Positions 27,211-37,073 of a stretch of DNA of 64,000 nt are shown piece by piece (within the stretch, counting starts at the first letter, position 1; the number at the start of each line of letters is the position of its first letter). This stretch comes from Brachyspira hyodysenteriae ATCC 27164. Its GTDB lineage: Bacteria; Spirochaetota; Brachyspiria; Brachyspirales; Brachyspiraceae. The DNA lies in contig NZ_CP015910.2 of NCBI RefSeq assembly GCF_001676785.2, forward strand, positions 372,001 to 436,000, in the 5' to 3' direction. Under the pieces are notes generated by a model. The model made no database searches. It was given only the letters and a program-made list of their open reading frames with translations, and was not told the origin of the DNA. Made by a program: the position numbers and the translations under genes.

Positions 27211-28003
27211 TTAATTTAAATTTTCAAGTTCTTTTCTAGCTTCATAGAAATTGTTATTTATTTTTAATGAATTATTGAATGATTCTTTTGCTTTTTCTGT
27301 ATTTTTTAATTCTTTATATGATTTTCCTATATATAGATATAAATACTCATTTTCATTTATTTTTAGAGCTTCATCTAATATTTCTATGGTTTTATTATAA
27401 TCTTGAGTAAAATAATATGATATACCTAAAATGTTTGTAGAATTTTCTATATCTATTTGTTTTGACAGATTTTCATTTGCTTTTTTTATAGCCTGCTTGA
27501 AATAATCTTTAGACTTATTAAAATCTTTATTCTCTCTATATATTCTTCCAAGAAAATGATAATTTGAAGGATTATCAGCATTTAATTCAATAGATTTTTT
27601 AAATATTTTTTCAGCATTAATAAAATCTTTGTTTTCAAAATAAGCACATCCAAGCCAATTATAAATAGAATAATCATTATTGTTTGTTTTATAGCTTTCT
27701 TCAGCATTTCTACAGAATTACTATATTCTTTGTTTTCAAAATATACAATTCCTAATAAATAATAATTTGATACATTTTCGATAATATTATATCTTTTTTT
27801 ATATTTTCAAAATAAGGAATATAAAGTTCTATTTTCAAAGCTCTTTCATCAGATATTTTATATTTAAGTTTTAATTCATTTAATATTTTTCTATCATTTG
27901 AATTAATTTTGCCGTTTATATTAGCATCTTTGCAAAAATTAAGATATTCTATCTCATTATTAGTTAAGTTAAGAAAATTATTATTGTTTTTATCATAATT
28001 CAT
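27211..28003 (-). pseudogene. TPR-repeat protein gene with two frameshifts
   Basis: The start MNYDKNNNN at 28003 has AAGG 8 bases upstream. The coding signal continues to 27211 in three successive frames. The first break is near 27779-27784 and the second in an A4 run (minus strand, 27687-27690). Around the breaks the tetratricopeptide pattern carries on: ENVSNYYLLGIVYFENKEYS, then YSIYNWLGCAYFENKDF, NYHFLGRIYRENKDF and YLYLYIGKSYKELKNTEKA. One extra base at each site would give an intact protein of about 263 residues. Sequencing error or real decay cannot be separated here. Confidence 0.75.
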
Positions 28004-28056
28004 ACCATAAACCTTAAATAAAATATATAATTGATTATAATAAATTAAAAAATTAT

Positions 28057-28085
28057 TTGCAATAGAAATAAATATATAATACAAT
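28057..28085 (+). promoter_or_regulatory. promoter for hslVU
   Basis: TTGCAA (28057-28062), 17-base spacer, TACAAT (28080-28085), 35 bases before the preferred hslV ATG. Confidence 0.4.
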
Positions 28086-28120
28086 ATAAGATAATATATT
28101 AATTGAGAGGAATGAAGAAT

Positions 28121-28651
28121 ATGTTTAAAGGCACTACTATATGTGCAGTATGCAGAGACGGAGTTACAGCAATAGCTGGAGACGGACAGGTTACATTAGG
28201 TGAAACTGTAATGAAGCCTAATGCAGTTAAATTAAGAAAATTATACGGTGGTAAAGTGATATCTGGTTTTGCCGGATCAACTGCCGATGCTTTTACATTA
28301 TTTGAAAAATTTGAAAAAAGACTTCAGGAATTCTCAGGCGATTTGACAAGAGCTGCTGTTGAGCTTGCACGCGAATGGAGAACTGATAAAATGCTTAGAA
28401 ATTTACAGGCGCTTATTATAGTGGCAAGTAAAGAAAAAATGCTTTTACTTTCCGGTAATGGTGATGTTATAGAAAGTGAGAACAATATATTAGCTATTGG
28501 AAGCGGCGGTCAGTATGCCAAGGCAGCTGCAATGGCATTAAGTGAGAATACAGACCTTTCTGCTAAAGAAATAGCTAGAAAATCACTTGAAATAGCTTCT
28601 AAAATATGTATATACACTAACAGCAATATTTCTTTGGAGGTAATAGAGTAA
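28121..28651 (+). CDS. hslV: HslV (ClpQ) peptidase subunit
   Basis: 176 residues from the ATG at 28121, which has GAGAGG 10 bases upstream; a longer version from 28103 would start at TTG inside the ribosome-binding region. [20 protein letters not shown] carries the catalytic threonine of HslV at the first Thr (residue 5), exposed after removal of the N-terminal residues. HslV is the proteolytic chamber of the HslUV protease. It overlaps nothing and ends 2 bases before hslU. Confidence 0.95.
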   Translation: MFKGTTICAVCRDGVTAIAGDGQVTLGETVMKPNAVKLRKLYGGKVISGFAGSTADAFTLFEKFEKRLQEFSGDLTRAAVELAREWRTDKMLRNLQALIIVASKEKMLLLSGNGDVIESENNILAIGSGGQYAKAAAMALSENTDLSAKEIARKSLEIASKICIYTNSNISLEVIE

Positions 28652-28653
28652 AT

Positions 28654-30015
28654 ATGTCATTTGATGCGAAATTAGAAAGTGAACTTACGCCTAGAAAAAT
28701 AGTAGAGGCATTGGATCAGTATATAATAGGACAAACAGAGGCTAAACGTTCTGTTGCTATAGCTTTGAGAAATAGATATAGAAGAAGACATTTACCAGAC
28801 GAATTGAGAGATGAAGTTGCTCCTAAAAATATAATTCTTATAGGGCCTACAGGGGTTGGTAAAACTGAGATAGCTAGAAGACTTGCTAAATTGGTAAATG
28901 CTCCTTTTATCAAGGTTGAGGCTACTAAATATACAGAAGTAGGTTATGTAGGACGTGATGTTGAGAGTATGGTAAGAGATTTAGTTAATGTTGCCATATT
29001 TGATCTTAAAACTGCTATGATGAAAGAAGTAGAAAAAGAAGCTACAGAAATAGCTTTGGATAAATTAGCTAAATTACTTCTTCCTTCTGTAAAAAAAGAA
29101 AATGATGAAAATATATCTGAAGAAGAGGCAGAAAAGAAGAAAAATGCCAAAGAACAGATAAAAAAACGTATACAAAATGGTGATTTTGATGAAAGTTATG
29201 TAGAAATCAAAATATCATCAGGAAATAATAGAATGTTCGGTATAATTCCTGGTATGGGTTTTGAAGAAAGCGATATGATTCAATCCATGGTAGGAAGTAT
29301 TATGCCTACAAATAAGAAGCATAAACGTTTGAGAGTAAAAGAGGCTAAAAAATATTTAATTAATGAGGCTTCTGAATCTCTTATAGATATGGATAAAATT
29401 ACTTCTGATGCTTTAAGTCTTACAGAAAATATGGGTATAATATTTTTAGATGAGATAGATAAAATTGCAAGCGGAAATAAAACAGATAGTGCTGATGTTG
29501 CCCGTCATGGCGTACAAAGAGATTTACTTCCTATAGTTGAAGGTACTACTGTTAATACAAGATATGGTCCTGTAAAAACAGATCATATATTGTTTATTGC
29601 TGCAGGAGCTTTCCATATAAATAAACCTTCTGATTTGATTCCAGAGCTTCAGGGAAGATTTCCTATAAGAGTTGAGTTAAAGGCTTTATCAAAAGATGAT
29701 TTCAAAGATATACTTGTTAATCCTAAGAATGCTATAACAAAACAGTATCAGGAATTATTAAAAACTGAGGGTGTAACAATAGAATTTGAAGAAGAAGCTT
29801 TATCAGCTATAGCAGATATAGCATACAATATAAATACCAATGTAGAAAATATAGGTGCTAGAAGACTTTATACTATTATGGAAAAAGTTTTTGAGGAAAT
29901 TTCTTTTAGTGCTGATGAACATAAGGGTGAATTTATAAAAATTAATGCCGATAATATAAAAGAGTCTATGAAAGATATCGAAGATAACCGAGATATAAGT
30001 AGATATATATTATAG
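28654..30015 (+). CDS. hslU: HslU (ClpY) ATPase subunit
   Basis: 453 residues. It starts with LTPRKIVEALDQYIIGQTEA, Walker A GPTGVGKTEIARRLAKL is near residue 64, then an intermediate domain rich in charged residues (about 115-240), Walker B IIFLDEIDKIA and the C-terminal sensor region ENIGARRLYTIMEKVFEE. The C terminus ends in ISRYIL, the tail that docks in HslV. HslU unfolds substrates for HslV; the genes form an operon 2 bases apart. Confidence 0.97.
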   Translation: MSFDAKLESELTPRKIVEALDQYIIGQTEAKRSVAIALRNRYRRRHLPDELRDEVAPKNIILIGPTGVGKTEIARRLAKLVNAPFIKVEATKYTEVGYVGRDVESMVRDLVNVAIFDLKTAMMKEVEKEATEIALDKLAKLLLPSVKKENDENISEEEAEKKKNAKEQIKKRIQNGDFDESYVEIKISSGNNRMFGIIPGMGFEESDMIQSMVGSIMPTNKKHKRLRVKEAKKYLINEASESLIDMDKITSDALSLTENMGIIFLDEIDKIASGNKTDSADVARHGVQRDLLPIVEGTTVNTRYGPVKTDHILFIAAGAFHINKPSDLIPELQGRFPIRVELKALSKDDFKDILVNPKNAITKQYQELLKTEGVTIEFEEEALSAIADIAYNINTNVENIGARRLYTIMEKVFEEISFSADEHKGEFIKINADNIKESMKDIEDNRDISRYIL

Positions 30016-30097
30016 TAGTTTTTTATCTATATGTAGTAGATTTTTTTATTATTTTTTATAAAATAGTAATTATAATCAAATAAAAATGGAGTTTATG

Positions 30098-30553
30098 ATG
30101 GATAATAACAATGAACAACAAGAAAGTACTGTATTTATTAAATGGGTGCCTCTATATGAAACAAGGCATAAACTTATAGACAGTCAGCATAAAGAGCTTG
30201 TTAATATTGTTAATGAGCTTTATTTAGCAACTGTTGATAATAATGCTAATACTAATGAGGCTTTTATTAAGGCTATAAAAAAATGTATAGATTATACTCA
30301 GTATCACTTCAAAACAGAAGAAAAAATAATGGATTTGATTAATTATTCAGATGCTGAAAATCATAAAGCTATGCATAAAAGTTTTTATTTGGAAATAGTT
30401 GATCAGATTAGAAAATATGAAGAAGGTCAGCCTTTCGTAGCCAATAAATTTATTAAGTTCTTAAAAGATTGGCTTTTAGAGCATATTGGTTTCCAAGATA
30501 AAAAATTCGTAAATGAAATTAAAGAAGCTTTAAAGAAAAAAGAAGGAAATTAA
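30098..30553 (+). CDS. bacteriohemerythrin
   Basis: 151 residues from the ATG at 30098; TGGAG lies 6 bases upstream, and earlier in-frame ATGs at 30086 and 30095 overlap or crowd that site. Di-iron ligands of hemerythrin are seen: H of RHKLIDSQHKELVNIVNELY, H and E of YTQYHFKTEEKIM, the HxxxH of NHKAMHKSFY, and H/D in LLEHIGFQDKKF. Such proteins bind O2 and may serve oxygen sensing or delivery in anaerobes. It is a single-gene unit. Confidence 0.88.
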   Translation: MDNNNEQQESTVFIKWVPLYETRHKLIDSQHKELVNIVNELYLATVDNNANTNEAFIKAIKKCIDYTQYHFKTEEKIMDLINYSDAENHKAMHKSFYLEIVDQIRKYEEGQPFVANKFIKFLKDWLLEHIGFQDKKFVNEIKEALKKKEGN

Positions 30554-30651
30554 TAAAGCATTATTAATATAGTTTGTAAACATCTATGTTTATTATATTT
30601 GTTATTATCAGTTTAAAATAGTATTGTATAAAAATAGTAGGATTGTGATAA

Positions 30652-32958
30652 GTGTCTAAAAGTAATTCATATGTTATTGGTGTAATTATATTAAGTATTA
30701 TTAGTGCTATACTTCTTTTTTTGGCTTTTCCGCCGCTTAATTTATTCCCAATGTCTTTTGTTGCTTTAGTACCGCTTAATATTATAATATTTAAAGCAGA
30801 TAAAATTAGATATTATGTCATATCCTCTTCTATATTTGTTTTTGTTTTTTTTGGTATGCTTTTAATGTGGATTGTAGCTTTTATGTTAAGAGAGCTGGGA
30901 TCCTTAATTTCTTTTTTTACATTATTTACTATATTATTTCTATTAATATTTTTATTTTATTTCCCTGCAATGCTTTTAAGCGGATTTCTTTCTAAAAAAA
31001 ATCCTGAATTTAGATTTATAATAGTACCTGTTGTATTTACATTTATGGAATATATGCGTAATGTAGGGTTTCTGGGTTTTCCTTGGGGCATTATTGGATA
31101 TTCTCAGTGGAATTTTTCTATATTCATACAATCAGCAGATATATTTGGTGTATTAGGTATTAGTTTTTTTGTTTATTTTTCTAATTCAATTATTGCCCAT
31201 TATTTACTATTATATGCTGAGAAAGATAAAATTAAATATAAAAAGCCTTATATTCCAGCAGTAGTTTTTGTATCATCATTTGTTTTAGTTATCATATATG
31301 GTGCTATTAAAATGAATCTTGAAGAATCAAGAAGATCTTTTCAGCCTAAAACTAATATAGCTCTCATACAGCATGCATTTGATCCCAATAATCTATGGAA
31401 TAGTATATATACAGGAGAACCCTTTAGAAAAGGAACAGGAGGTATTCAAGGTTTTGCAGAAAGATTTCTTTTAAAATCAGATAAATTTCAAAATGAAGAG
31501 AAGCCTGATGGATCCACACAGAATGGTACTGTTGCTATAAAAAGAATATGTTCTCTTGCAAGGGATGCATCTCTATCAAAGCCGTCTTTAATAGTATATC
31601 CTGAAACAGCTGCTATTGAAGGGTATAGTTTTATTGTAAATGATTATAAAGATATTTTTGATACAGGTATACCTGATTATGCATACCCTGGAATATATAA
31701 CATGTATATTTTTTATGATATGATTAAATATACTCAAACTTATCATTTGCTTGGTACTGTATCCATAAAAGAAAATACTAATGAGAATGCTTATAATCAA
31801 TATTCATATTATAATAGTATTGAATTTGTTAATGACAGAGGCAATAAGATAGATGAATATTCTAAAATAAAACTTGTACCTGGAGGAGAATCTTATCCTT
31901 TTCAGGACAATGAGTTTTTACTTAATACTTTCCCTTTCAAAAATATAATTAATTATATGTATAAACAGTTTGATAGTGCCGGAGCTAATAGATGGGAAAG
32001 AGGAAAGAAAATAACAGTATTCAATCATCCTAATGGTTACCGCATTTCCGGAGCAATATGTTATGAAAGTGCTTTCGGTGATTTTATGAGAAAATTTGCT
32101 TATGATGGTGCTCAGGCTTTAGCTGTTATAACAGAGGATTCTTGGTCTTATAGTGATGAATCTTTACTTCAGCATTTTTATATGTCAGTATTCAGAGCTA
32201 TAGAAAATAGAAGAGATCTTGTGCATAATGGAAATTCAGGAGTAACAGGTCATATATCAAGTACCGGAAAAATAATTTCTACTCTTCCTTTTTGGAAACC
32301 AGATTATTTGATTGCAAATGTTGCTCTTAATGAAAGAATTACTATATATACTAGATTTGGTGAATGGTTTGTATATCTTTGCCTTATTTCTATTATTGTG
32401 TTTTTATTATCAGCTACAACTAAAACATTAGTTGAATTAAAAGAAATTATAAAAAAACGTTTCTTTGCTAAAAAATTAGAAACTGCAGAAGTATCAGCAG
32501 CAGTGGTGCCTTCAGCAAAGAAAGTTGATGAATATATTAATAATGATAACAGTAATGATTTGCCTAGTTTAGATGATTTAGATGATCTTATAAATAAAAA
32601 AGAGGCTAATACTAATTCTGTTAAAGAAGTTAAAGATAATAGAGAAATTAAAGAAATCAAAGAAAATAGAGAACATTTTAATAAAAAATTAGATGAAAAT
32701 AAAAAAATAAATATAAAAGATCATGATACTAAAAAGCTTGATGATAATAAAAAGATAGATTTATTTTCTGATAATACTATAAATTATTCTCAAGAGATGT
32801 CTGATATTATAAATAATTCAGAGAGTTATAGTATATTTGAAAAAGATAAATATACATCAGAGATATCTTCTTCTTTAAGTAAGATCATAGAAGAAAATGA
32901 GGAAAGCCTTAACAATAAAGATATCAAAAAAAATAATAATTTAATAAAAGGGGATTAA
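30652..32958 (+). CDS. lnt: apolipoprotein N-acyltransferase-like protein with long C-terminal tail
   Basis: 768 residues from GTG. Residues 1-225 carry several membrane spans (FLAFPPLNLFPMSFVALVP; FMEYMRNVGFLGFPWGIIGY). A carbon-nitrogen hydrolase domain follows, with the expected Glu in VYPETAAIEG (~318), Lys in KIKLVPGGESYPF (~406) and Cys in ISGAICYESAFGD (~470). A last membrane span ends near 590. Lnt adds the third acyl chain to lipoproteins in the inner membrane. The remaining ~180 residues form an unusual charged, Asn/Lys/Glu-rich tail absent from standard ~510-residue Lnt. Confidence 0.88.
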   Translation: MSKSNSYVIGVIILSIISAILLFLAFPPLNLFPMSFVALVPLNIIIFKADKIRYYVISSSIFVFVFFGMLLMWIVAFMLRELGSLISFFTLFTILFLLIFLFYFPAMLLSGFLSKKNPEFRFIIVPVVFTFMEYMRNVGFLGFPWGIIGYSQWNFSIFIQSADIFGVLGISFFVYFSNSIIAHYLLLYAEKDKIKYKKPYIPAVVFVSSFVLVIIYGAIKMNLEESRRSFQPKTNIALIQHAFDPNNLWNSIYTGEPFRKGTGGIQGFAERFLLKSDKFQNEEKPDGSTQNGTVAIKRICSLARDASLSKPSLIVYPETAAIEGYSFIVNDYKDIFDTGIPDYAYPGIYNMYIFYDMIKYTQTYHLLGTVSIKENTNENAYNQYSYYNSIEFVNDRGNKIDEYSKIKLVPGGESYPFQDNEFLLNTFPFKNIINYMYKQFDSAGANRWERGKKITVFNHPNGYRISGAICYESAFGDFMRKFAYDGAQALAVITEDSWSYSDESLLQHFYMSVFRAIENRRDLVHNGNSGVTGHISSTGKIISTLPFWKPDYLIANVALNERITIYTRFGEWFVYLCLISIIVFLLSATTKTLVELKEIIKKRFFAKKLETAEVSAAVVPSAKKVDEYINNDNSNDLPSLDDLDDLINKKEANTNSVKEVKDNREIKEIKENREHFNKKLDENKKINIKDHDTKKLDDNKKIDLFSDNTINYSQEMSDIINNSESYSIFEKDKYTSEISSSLSKIIEENEESLNNKDIKKNNNLIKGD

Positions 32959-32968
32959 GGTATTTTAT

Positions 32969-34138
32969 ATGTTGGGAGCTATCAGAGTACTTATAGCTGA
33001 AGATTCTAAAGCGACTAGTGCATTATTAAATAATGTATTAGCCAATCATTATAGAATAGAAGTTGTGAGTATTGTGAATAATGGTATAGATGCATATAAA
33101 TCTATAGTAGCAATAAAACCAGATTTTGTTGTTATGAATATAGATTTACCATTAATGGGCGGTATAGAATTATTAAAATTATTAAAAAAAGAAAATATAC
33201 AAACTAATATTTTAGTTATGAGTTCTTTGGCACAAAATAAGGATTTATCATCTAGAGCTTTAGATTTAGGTGCTTTGGATATAATATATAAACCTAGAAA
33301 TATAAATGCTGATTTTATTAGAGATAATATACTTAATATAATATTAGAGACTACAAAAAATAATCCTATAAAATGTGATTTAGCTTTTGATTATAATGCA
33401 AGTATTTTAAATAGCTGCAGTATAAAAGAAGAGATTGAAGATGATGAAAAAACATATATGGATAAATTTGATGATAATGTAAGAATAATGCCTTATGATC
33501 AAAAACAAGTTGCAACAGCTTTAAGCAAAACTTTTAGAAAAGATTTTAAAGCTCCTATTTTAGTTGCAATAGGTATATCTACAGGAGGACCTAGGGCACT
33601 TAGAATAATGCTTCCTAGTTTGCCTAAAGATTTTCCTTTGCCTATACTAATATCTCAGCATATACCAAAAGAATTTTCATCTTCTCTTATATCTAGTTTG
33701 CAAGATATTTCTAAAATTAAAATTAAAGAAGCTCAAGTAGATGAGGAAATATTGCCGTCTATTGTATATATCTCTCCAGGCGATAAGAATATGGGTATAT
33801 ATATGGATAGCAAAGGAAAATTAAGAATTAAATTTTATCCGGATCCTGATAAAAAATTTGTTTATACTCCATGCGTGGATTATTTATTTAATACTATTGA
33901 TGATGTTTTAAAAGATAAGGCTATTGCTATTGTGATGACTGGTATGGGAAATGACGGCACTAGCGGTATGACTAGATTATATAATGATAATAATTTAACT
34001 ATTGCTCAGGATAAAGCAAGCTGCACAGTATATGGTATGCCTAGAAGCGTTATAGAAAATAAAGTTGTGCATTTGGTATTATCGCTTTATGATATTGCCG
34101 AATTTTTGGTACAATATTTGAGAGGTAAACTTAAATGA
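32969..34138 (+). CDS. cheB: CheB-like protein: receiver plus methylesterase domain, Asn at phospho-site
   Basis: 389 residues. The receiver (about 5-115) keeps the acidic pocket (LIAEDS), the Ser of VMSS and the Lys of YKPRN, but the phosphoacceptor position in VVMNIDLPLMGG is Asn57, not Asp. After a linker, the CheB esterase domain (about 193-385) has the full triad: Ser204 in GISTGG, His231 in SQHIPKEF and Asp329 in TGMGNDG. CheB demethylates chemoreceptors. With no phosphorylation site, activity may be controlled differently. The stop overlaps the next gene by 4 bases (ATGA). Confidence 0.88.
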   Translation: MLGAIRVLIAEDSKATSALLNNVLANHYRIEVVSIVNNGIDAYKSIVAIKPDFVVMNIDLPLMGGIELLKLLKKENIQTNILVMSSLAQNKDLSSRALDLGALDIIYKPRNINADFIRDNILNIILETTKNNPIKCDLAFDYNASILNSCSIKEEIEDDEKTYMDKFDDNVRIMPYDQKQVATALSKTFRKDFKAPILVAIGISTGGPRALRIMLPSLPKDFPLPILISQHIPKEFSSSLISSLQDISKIKIKEAQVDEEILPSIVYISPGDKNMGIYMDSKGKLRIKFYPDPDKKFVYTPCVDYLFNTIDDVLKDKAIAIVMTGMGNDGTSGMTRLYNDNNLTIAQDKASCTVYGMPRSVIENKVVHLVLSLYDIAEFLVQYLRGKLK

Positions 34139-34620
34139 AAAATATTTTTATTTTAACTATAGTATTGATTGTTTTTGCATCTTCTTGTAAAAAAGAATAT
34201 GGTGCAGAATATAGTTTATATGAATATGAAAAATATATATCTAAACTTATATCAAATAAAGATACATTAGAGTTTACTTCTAATTTTATTTCAAATGTAG
34301 ATGAAAATATAATTAATACTTTAAATGAAATGAGTTTGATATATGAACTTACTCCTGTAAATATTATAGAGTCTATAAAAAATAGGGGTGCTTTATATCA
34401 AAGAATATTTTCTGATAATGATGATTCTCTTTGTAATTATCTGCCTAAAGATGGGGGATATTATGATGTTAATGTAACATATAGAAAATATAAGGATGTT
34501 ATGGTGGCTCAAATTGAATATCCTTCTTTTAATAAGATATCTGAGAATACTATTGAAATTGTAGCTATTTATTTAAATGATAAATGGAATTTAATTACTA
34601 TTAACTTTTTGAATATTTGA
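34135..34620 (+). CDS. small lipoprotein, unknown function
   Basis: 161 residues with a lipoprotein signal peptide: MKNIFILTIVLIVFASSCKK with a lipobox ending at the Cys of ASSC. The mature part is polar with no recognised domain. It overlaps the CheB-like gene by 4 bases, so the two are cotranscribed. The next gene encodes a similarly built lipoprotein, possibly a distant paralogue (both end with a short KWxIxxI-like strand). Confidence 0.65.
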   Translation: MKNIFILTIVLIVFASSCKKEYGAEYSLYEYEKYISKLISNKDTLEFTSNFISNVDENIINTLNEMSLIYELTPVNIIESIKNRGALYQRIFSDNDDSLCNYLPKDGGYYDVNVTYRKYKDVMVAQIEYPSFNKISENTIEIVAIYLNDKWNLITINFLNI

Positions 34621-34635
34621 AAATAGGATTTTTTA

Positions 34636-35046
34636 ATGAAAAAAATTTTGATTACATTAATTGTGATATTATTTATATTAGTATCATGTTTGGAAGATTT
34701 GGATAGTGTAAGAAAGGAGTCTTTATTTGCTTTTTATGATGAGATGAAGACTCAGATATTAAATGATGATATAAATTGGATAGAAAAAAATTCTAATATA
34801 GAAAATGTAGAAAACATTAAAAATATTATATTAGATAATACAGATTCTTTAAAGAAATTAATATCTTCTTCAAATAAAGAATATTCAGTTACTATAAATT
34901 ATACAATAGGGGATAGTGCAAATCCAAGCAAAGGGTATTATATTGTTAGAAATACTGAATTTTCACCTACATATTATTATATAAGACTTGTTAACAATTC
35001 AAATAAATGGAAAATAGAATCAATAGATAAACTTCCTTTAAAATAA
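34636..35046 (+). CDS. small lipoprotein, unknown function
   Basis: 136 residues beginning MKKILITLIVILFILVSCLE, with a lipobox at LVSC. The mature region has the pattern SVTINYTIGDSANPSKGYYI and ends NKWKIESIDKLPLK, suggesting a small beta-rich fold. It lies 15 bases downstream of the preceding lipoprotein gene and shares its layout. No family is recognised. Confidence 0.65.
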   Translation: MKKILITLIVILFILVSCLEDLDSVRKESLFAFYDEMKTQILNDDINWIEKNSNIENVENIKNIILDNTDSLKKLISSSNKEYSVTINYTIGDSANPSKGYYIVRNTEFSPTYYYIRLVNNSNKWKIESIDKLPLK

Positions 35047-35128
35047 AATATTTATTTTTTAGTTATTTGCAAAAAATATTAAATATACTAAAATAAAATA
35101 ATTAAGTTTTATTTTAAGGAAAATATAT

Positions 35129-35983
35129 ATGCCTATAATAAAAGCTCCATGCAAAATAAATATTTCTCTTGATATAACATCAAAAAGAAAAGACGGATAT
35201 CATTTAATAGAATCTTTATTTCATACAGTTAATTTATATGATATTATCACTATCGAAAAATCTGATAAATATAATATTACAACAAGCGGTAAATTCGCAT
35301 TAGAAGATGATAAAGAAGAGAATATTGTAACAAAAATATTCAAACATTTTCAAAATACCCTGAATCTTAGTAATAATTACAATATACATATAGAAAAAAA
35401 TATACCTACAGGGGCAGGACTTGGAGGCGGTTCATCTGATGCTGCTAATATTATTAAGTTTTTTTTATCAGAACTAAATATTGATATAAATGATGAATTA
35501 ATAGAATCTTTTTCTTCATTTGGTGCTGATATTCCTTTTTTTATTAGAGGAGGCTGTGCTTGGGTTTCAGGAATTGGCGAGAAAATACAAAATTATGATT
35601 TTACCCTTCCATATAATGTTATTTTAATATATCCAAATATACGTGTTTCTACTAAATTAGCATATTCAAAGTTTACCCCTGATGATTTCAATAAATCTGA
35701 TTTATTTTATATAAAGAATATGCTTGATAATAAAGATATTGATTTTGATAAAATAGTTTCAAAAACATATAATGTATTTGAGAAGAATGTTTTTAATTTA
35801 GAAAAAAGAATAGAAGAGATAAAAAATAAAGCAGAAAGTATAATTAAAAGACATATAACTATGAGCGGTTCTGGTTCTTCGCTTTTTGCCTTATATAATA
35901 ATGATGATAAAAATATAGAAGATGATTTTAAAAAATTAAAAAATGAATTTAATATTGATATATATAAATTGAGTTTGATTTAA
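35129..35983 (+). CDS. ispE: 4-diphosphocytidyl-2-C-methyl-D-erythritol kinase
   Basis: 284 residues, usual length. GHMP-kinase motifs are present: APCKINISLDITSKRKDGYH at the N terminus, the ATP-binding loop PTGAGLGGGSSDAANII (about residues 92-108) and TMSGSGSSLFALY near the C terminus. IspE phosphorylates CDP-ME in the non-mevalonate isoprenoid pathway. AAGGAAA precedes the ATG. The upstream 82 bases are A/T-rich and may hold its promoter. Confidence 0.95.
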   Translation: MPIIKAPCKINISLDITSKRKDGYHLIESLFHTVNLYDIITIEKSDKYNITTSGKFALEDDKEENIVTKIFKHFQNTLNLSNNYNIHIEKNIPTGAGLGGGSSDAANIIKFFLSELNIDINDELIESFSSFGADIPFFIRGGCAWVSGIGEKIQNYDFTLPYNVILIYPNIRVSTKLAYSKFTPDDFNKSDLFYIKNMLDNKDIDFDKIVSKTYNVFEKNVFNLEKRIEEIKNKAESIIKRHITMSGSGSSLFALYNNDDKNIEDDFKKLKNEFNIDIYKLSLI

Positions 35984-36065
35984 TTGTATTTAATGTTTTT
36001 TATGTTATAATTTTGATTATTATAAAAATGAAATATTAAAAAATTAAAAGAGAACATTATAAAAA

Positions 36066-37061
36066 ATGCTAAAAAAGATATTTATTATATTATTTATTTA
36101 TTCTTCTGTATTTTTTGCAGCGGATTTATCATCTTTATCATCAAAACATTCATTATCAGTTTTAGAAACCAGCAGTACAAGATCAAAAGGTATGATGGGG
36201 GCAGATTTTTTAATAGGAAATGATTCATCTGCTATATTTAAAAACTCTTCATCTTTAATGGGCGTACTTAGGGATAGTGTTAATTTGAATTATACTGTTA
36301 CATCCAATCCTCAGAATGATTATATATTCAATGCTTCATATGCTCATATAGGAGGTTCTTATGCTGTAGGAGTTGGTTTTGCGGGTGAAATAAATAAAGT
36401 TTATTCTTATGATAGTTTAGGTATTAAAAAAAATGATATATATAATGGACTTTATTTAATCAATGTAGGCGCTGCTTATGCTATTAATGACAGTTCTTTT
36501 ATAGGCGGAAATATTAAAAGTGTTATAAATAATAGCGGTAAAGATAATAATTTTGGTATGTTTTTTGATATAACATATATGCAGTCTTTATTTACTCCTA
36601 ATTTTAAACTTGGTGTTGGAGTTAGAAATTTCGGATTTTATGATAATGTATTTGCTAAAACAGATACTGATATAACAGCTTCTGTAGCATACGCTAAAAG
36701 TGATGGAAGTTTTGCTGTATCAGGCCAATATACAATATCAGTACCTTCTGTAAGCCATGAATTTTCTGTTGGGCTTGAAGCTATGATTGTAGATTTCAAT
36801 AAATTAGGACTATTTAAAGAAAAAACAGCATGGTATGATGATTTGCCTGAAAGTATATTAGATGCTCCTGATTTTGTACAAAAAAGACTAGCTCAGAAAC
36901 TTCCAAGCGGTATTTTAACTAGATTAGGAGTAGGTACTAAGGGTGTTTCTTTAGGTTTATCTGTTTATTTGAATTTATTCAGACTTGATTATGCTATTAG
37001 TTTTAATAATTTTAGTAAAGACAATATTTCTCATGATATAGGCATGAGTTTTGTGTTTTAA
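36066..37061 (+). CDS. outer-membrane beta-barrel protein, UPF0164/PorV-like
   Basis: 331 residues with a signal peptide (MLKKIFIILFIYSSVFFAAD). The rest alternates short beta strands rich in Gly, Ser, Asn and aromatic residues (AVGVGFAGEIN, NFKLGVGVRNFGFYDN, GVGTKGVSLGLSVYLNLF) and ends in MSFVF, a typical C-terminal aromatic of outer-membrane barrels. The pattern fits the spirochaetal UPF0164 family and related FadL/PorV-like proteins. The assignment rests on pattern only. Confidence 0.6.
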   Translation: MLKKIFIILFIYSSVFFAADLSSLSSKHSLSVLETSSTRSKGMMGADFLIGNDSSAIFKNSSSLMGVLRDSVNLNYTVTSNPQNDYIFNASYAHIGGSYAVGVGFAGEINKVYSYDSLGIKKNDIYNGLYLINVGAAYAINDSSFIGGNIKSVINNSGKDNNFGMFFDITYMQSLFTPNFKLGVGVRNFGFYDNVFAKTDTDITASVAYAKSDGSFAVSGQYTISVPSVSHEFSVGLEAMIVDFNKLGLFKEKTAWYDDLPESILDAPDFVQKRLAQKLPSGILTRLGVGTKGVSLGLSVYLNLFRLDYAISFNNFSKDNISHDIGMSFVF

Positions 37062-37073
37062 TTTAGGTTTTTT

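Noticed and set aside
30024-30050. Terminator after hslU
   Set aside because: ATCTA/TAGAT is only a 5-bp stem; although T-rich DNA follows, it is too weak to call.
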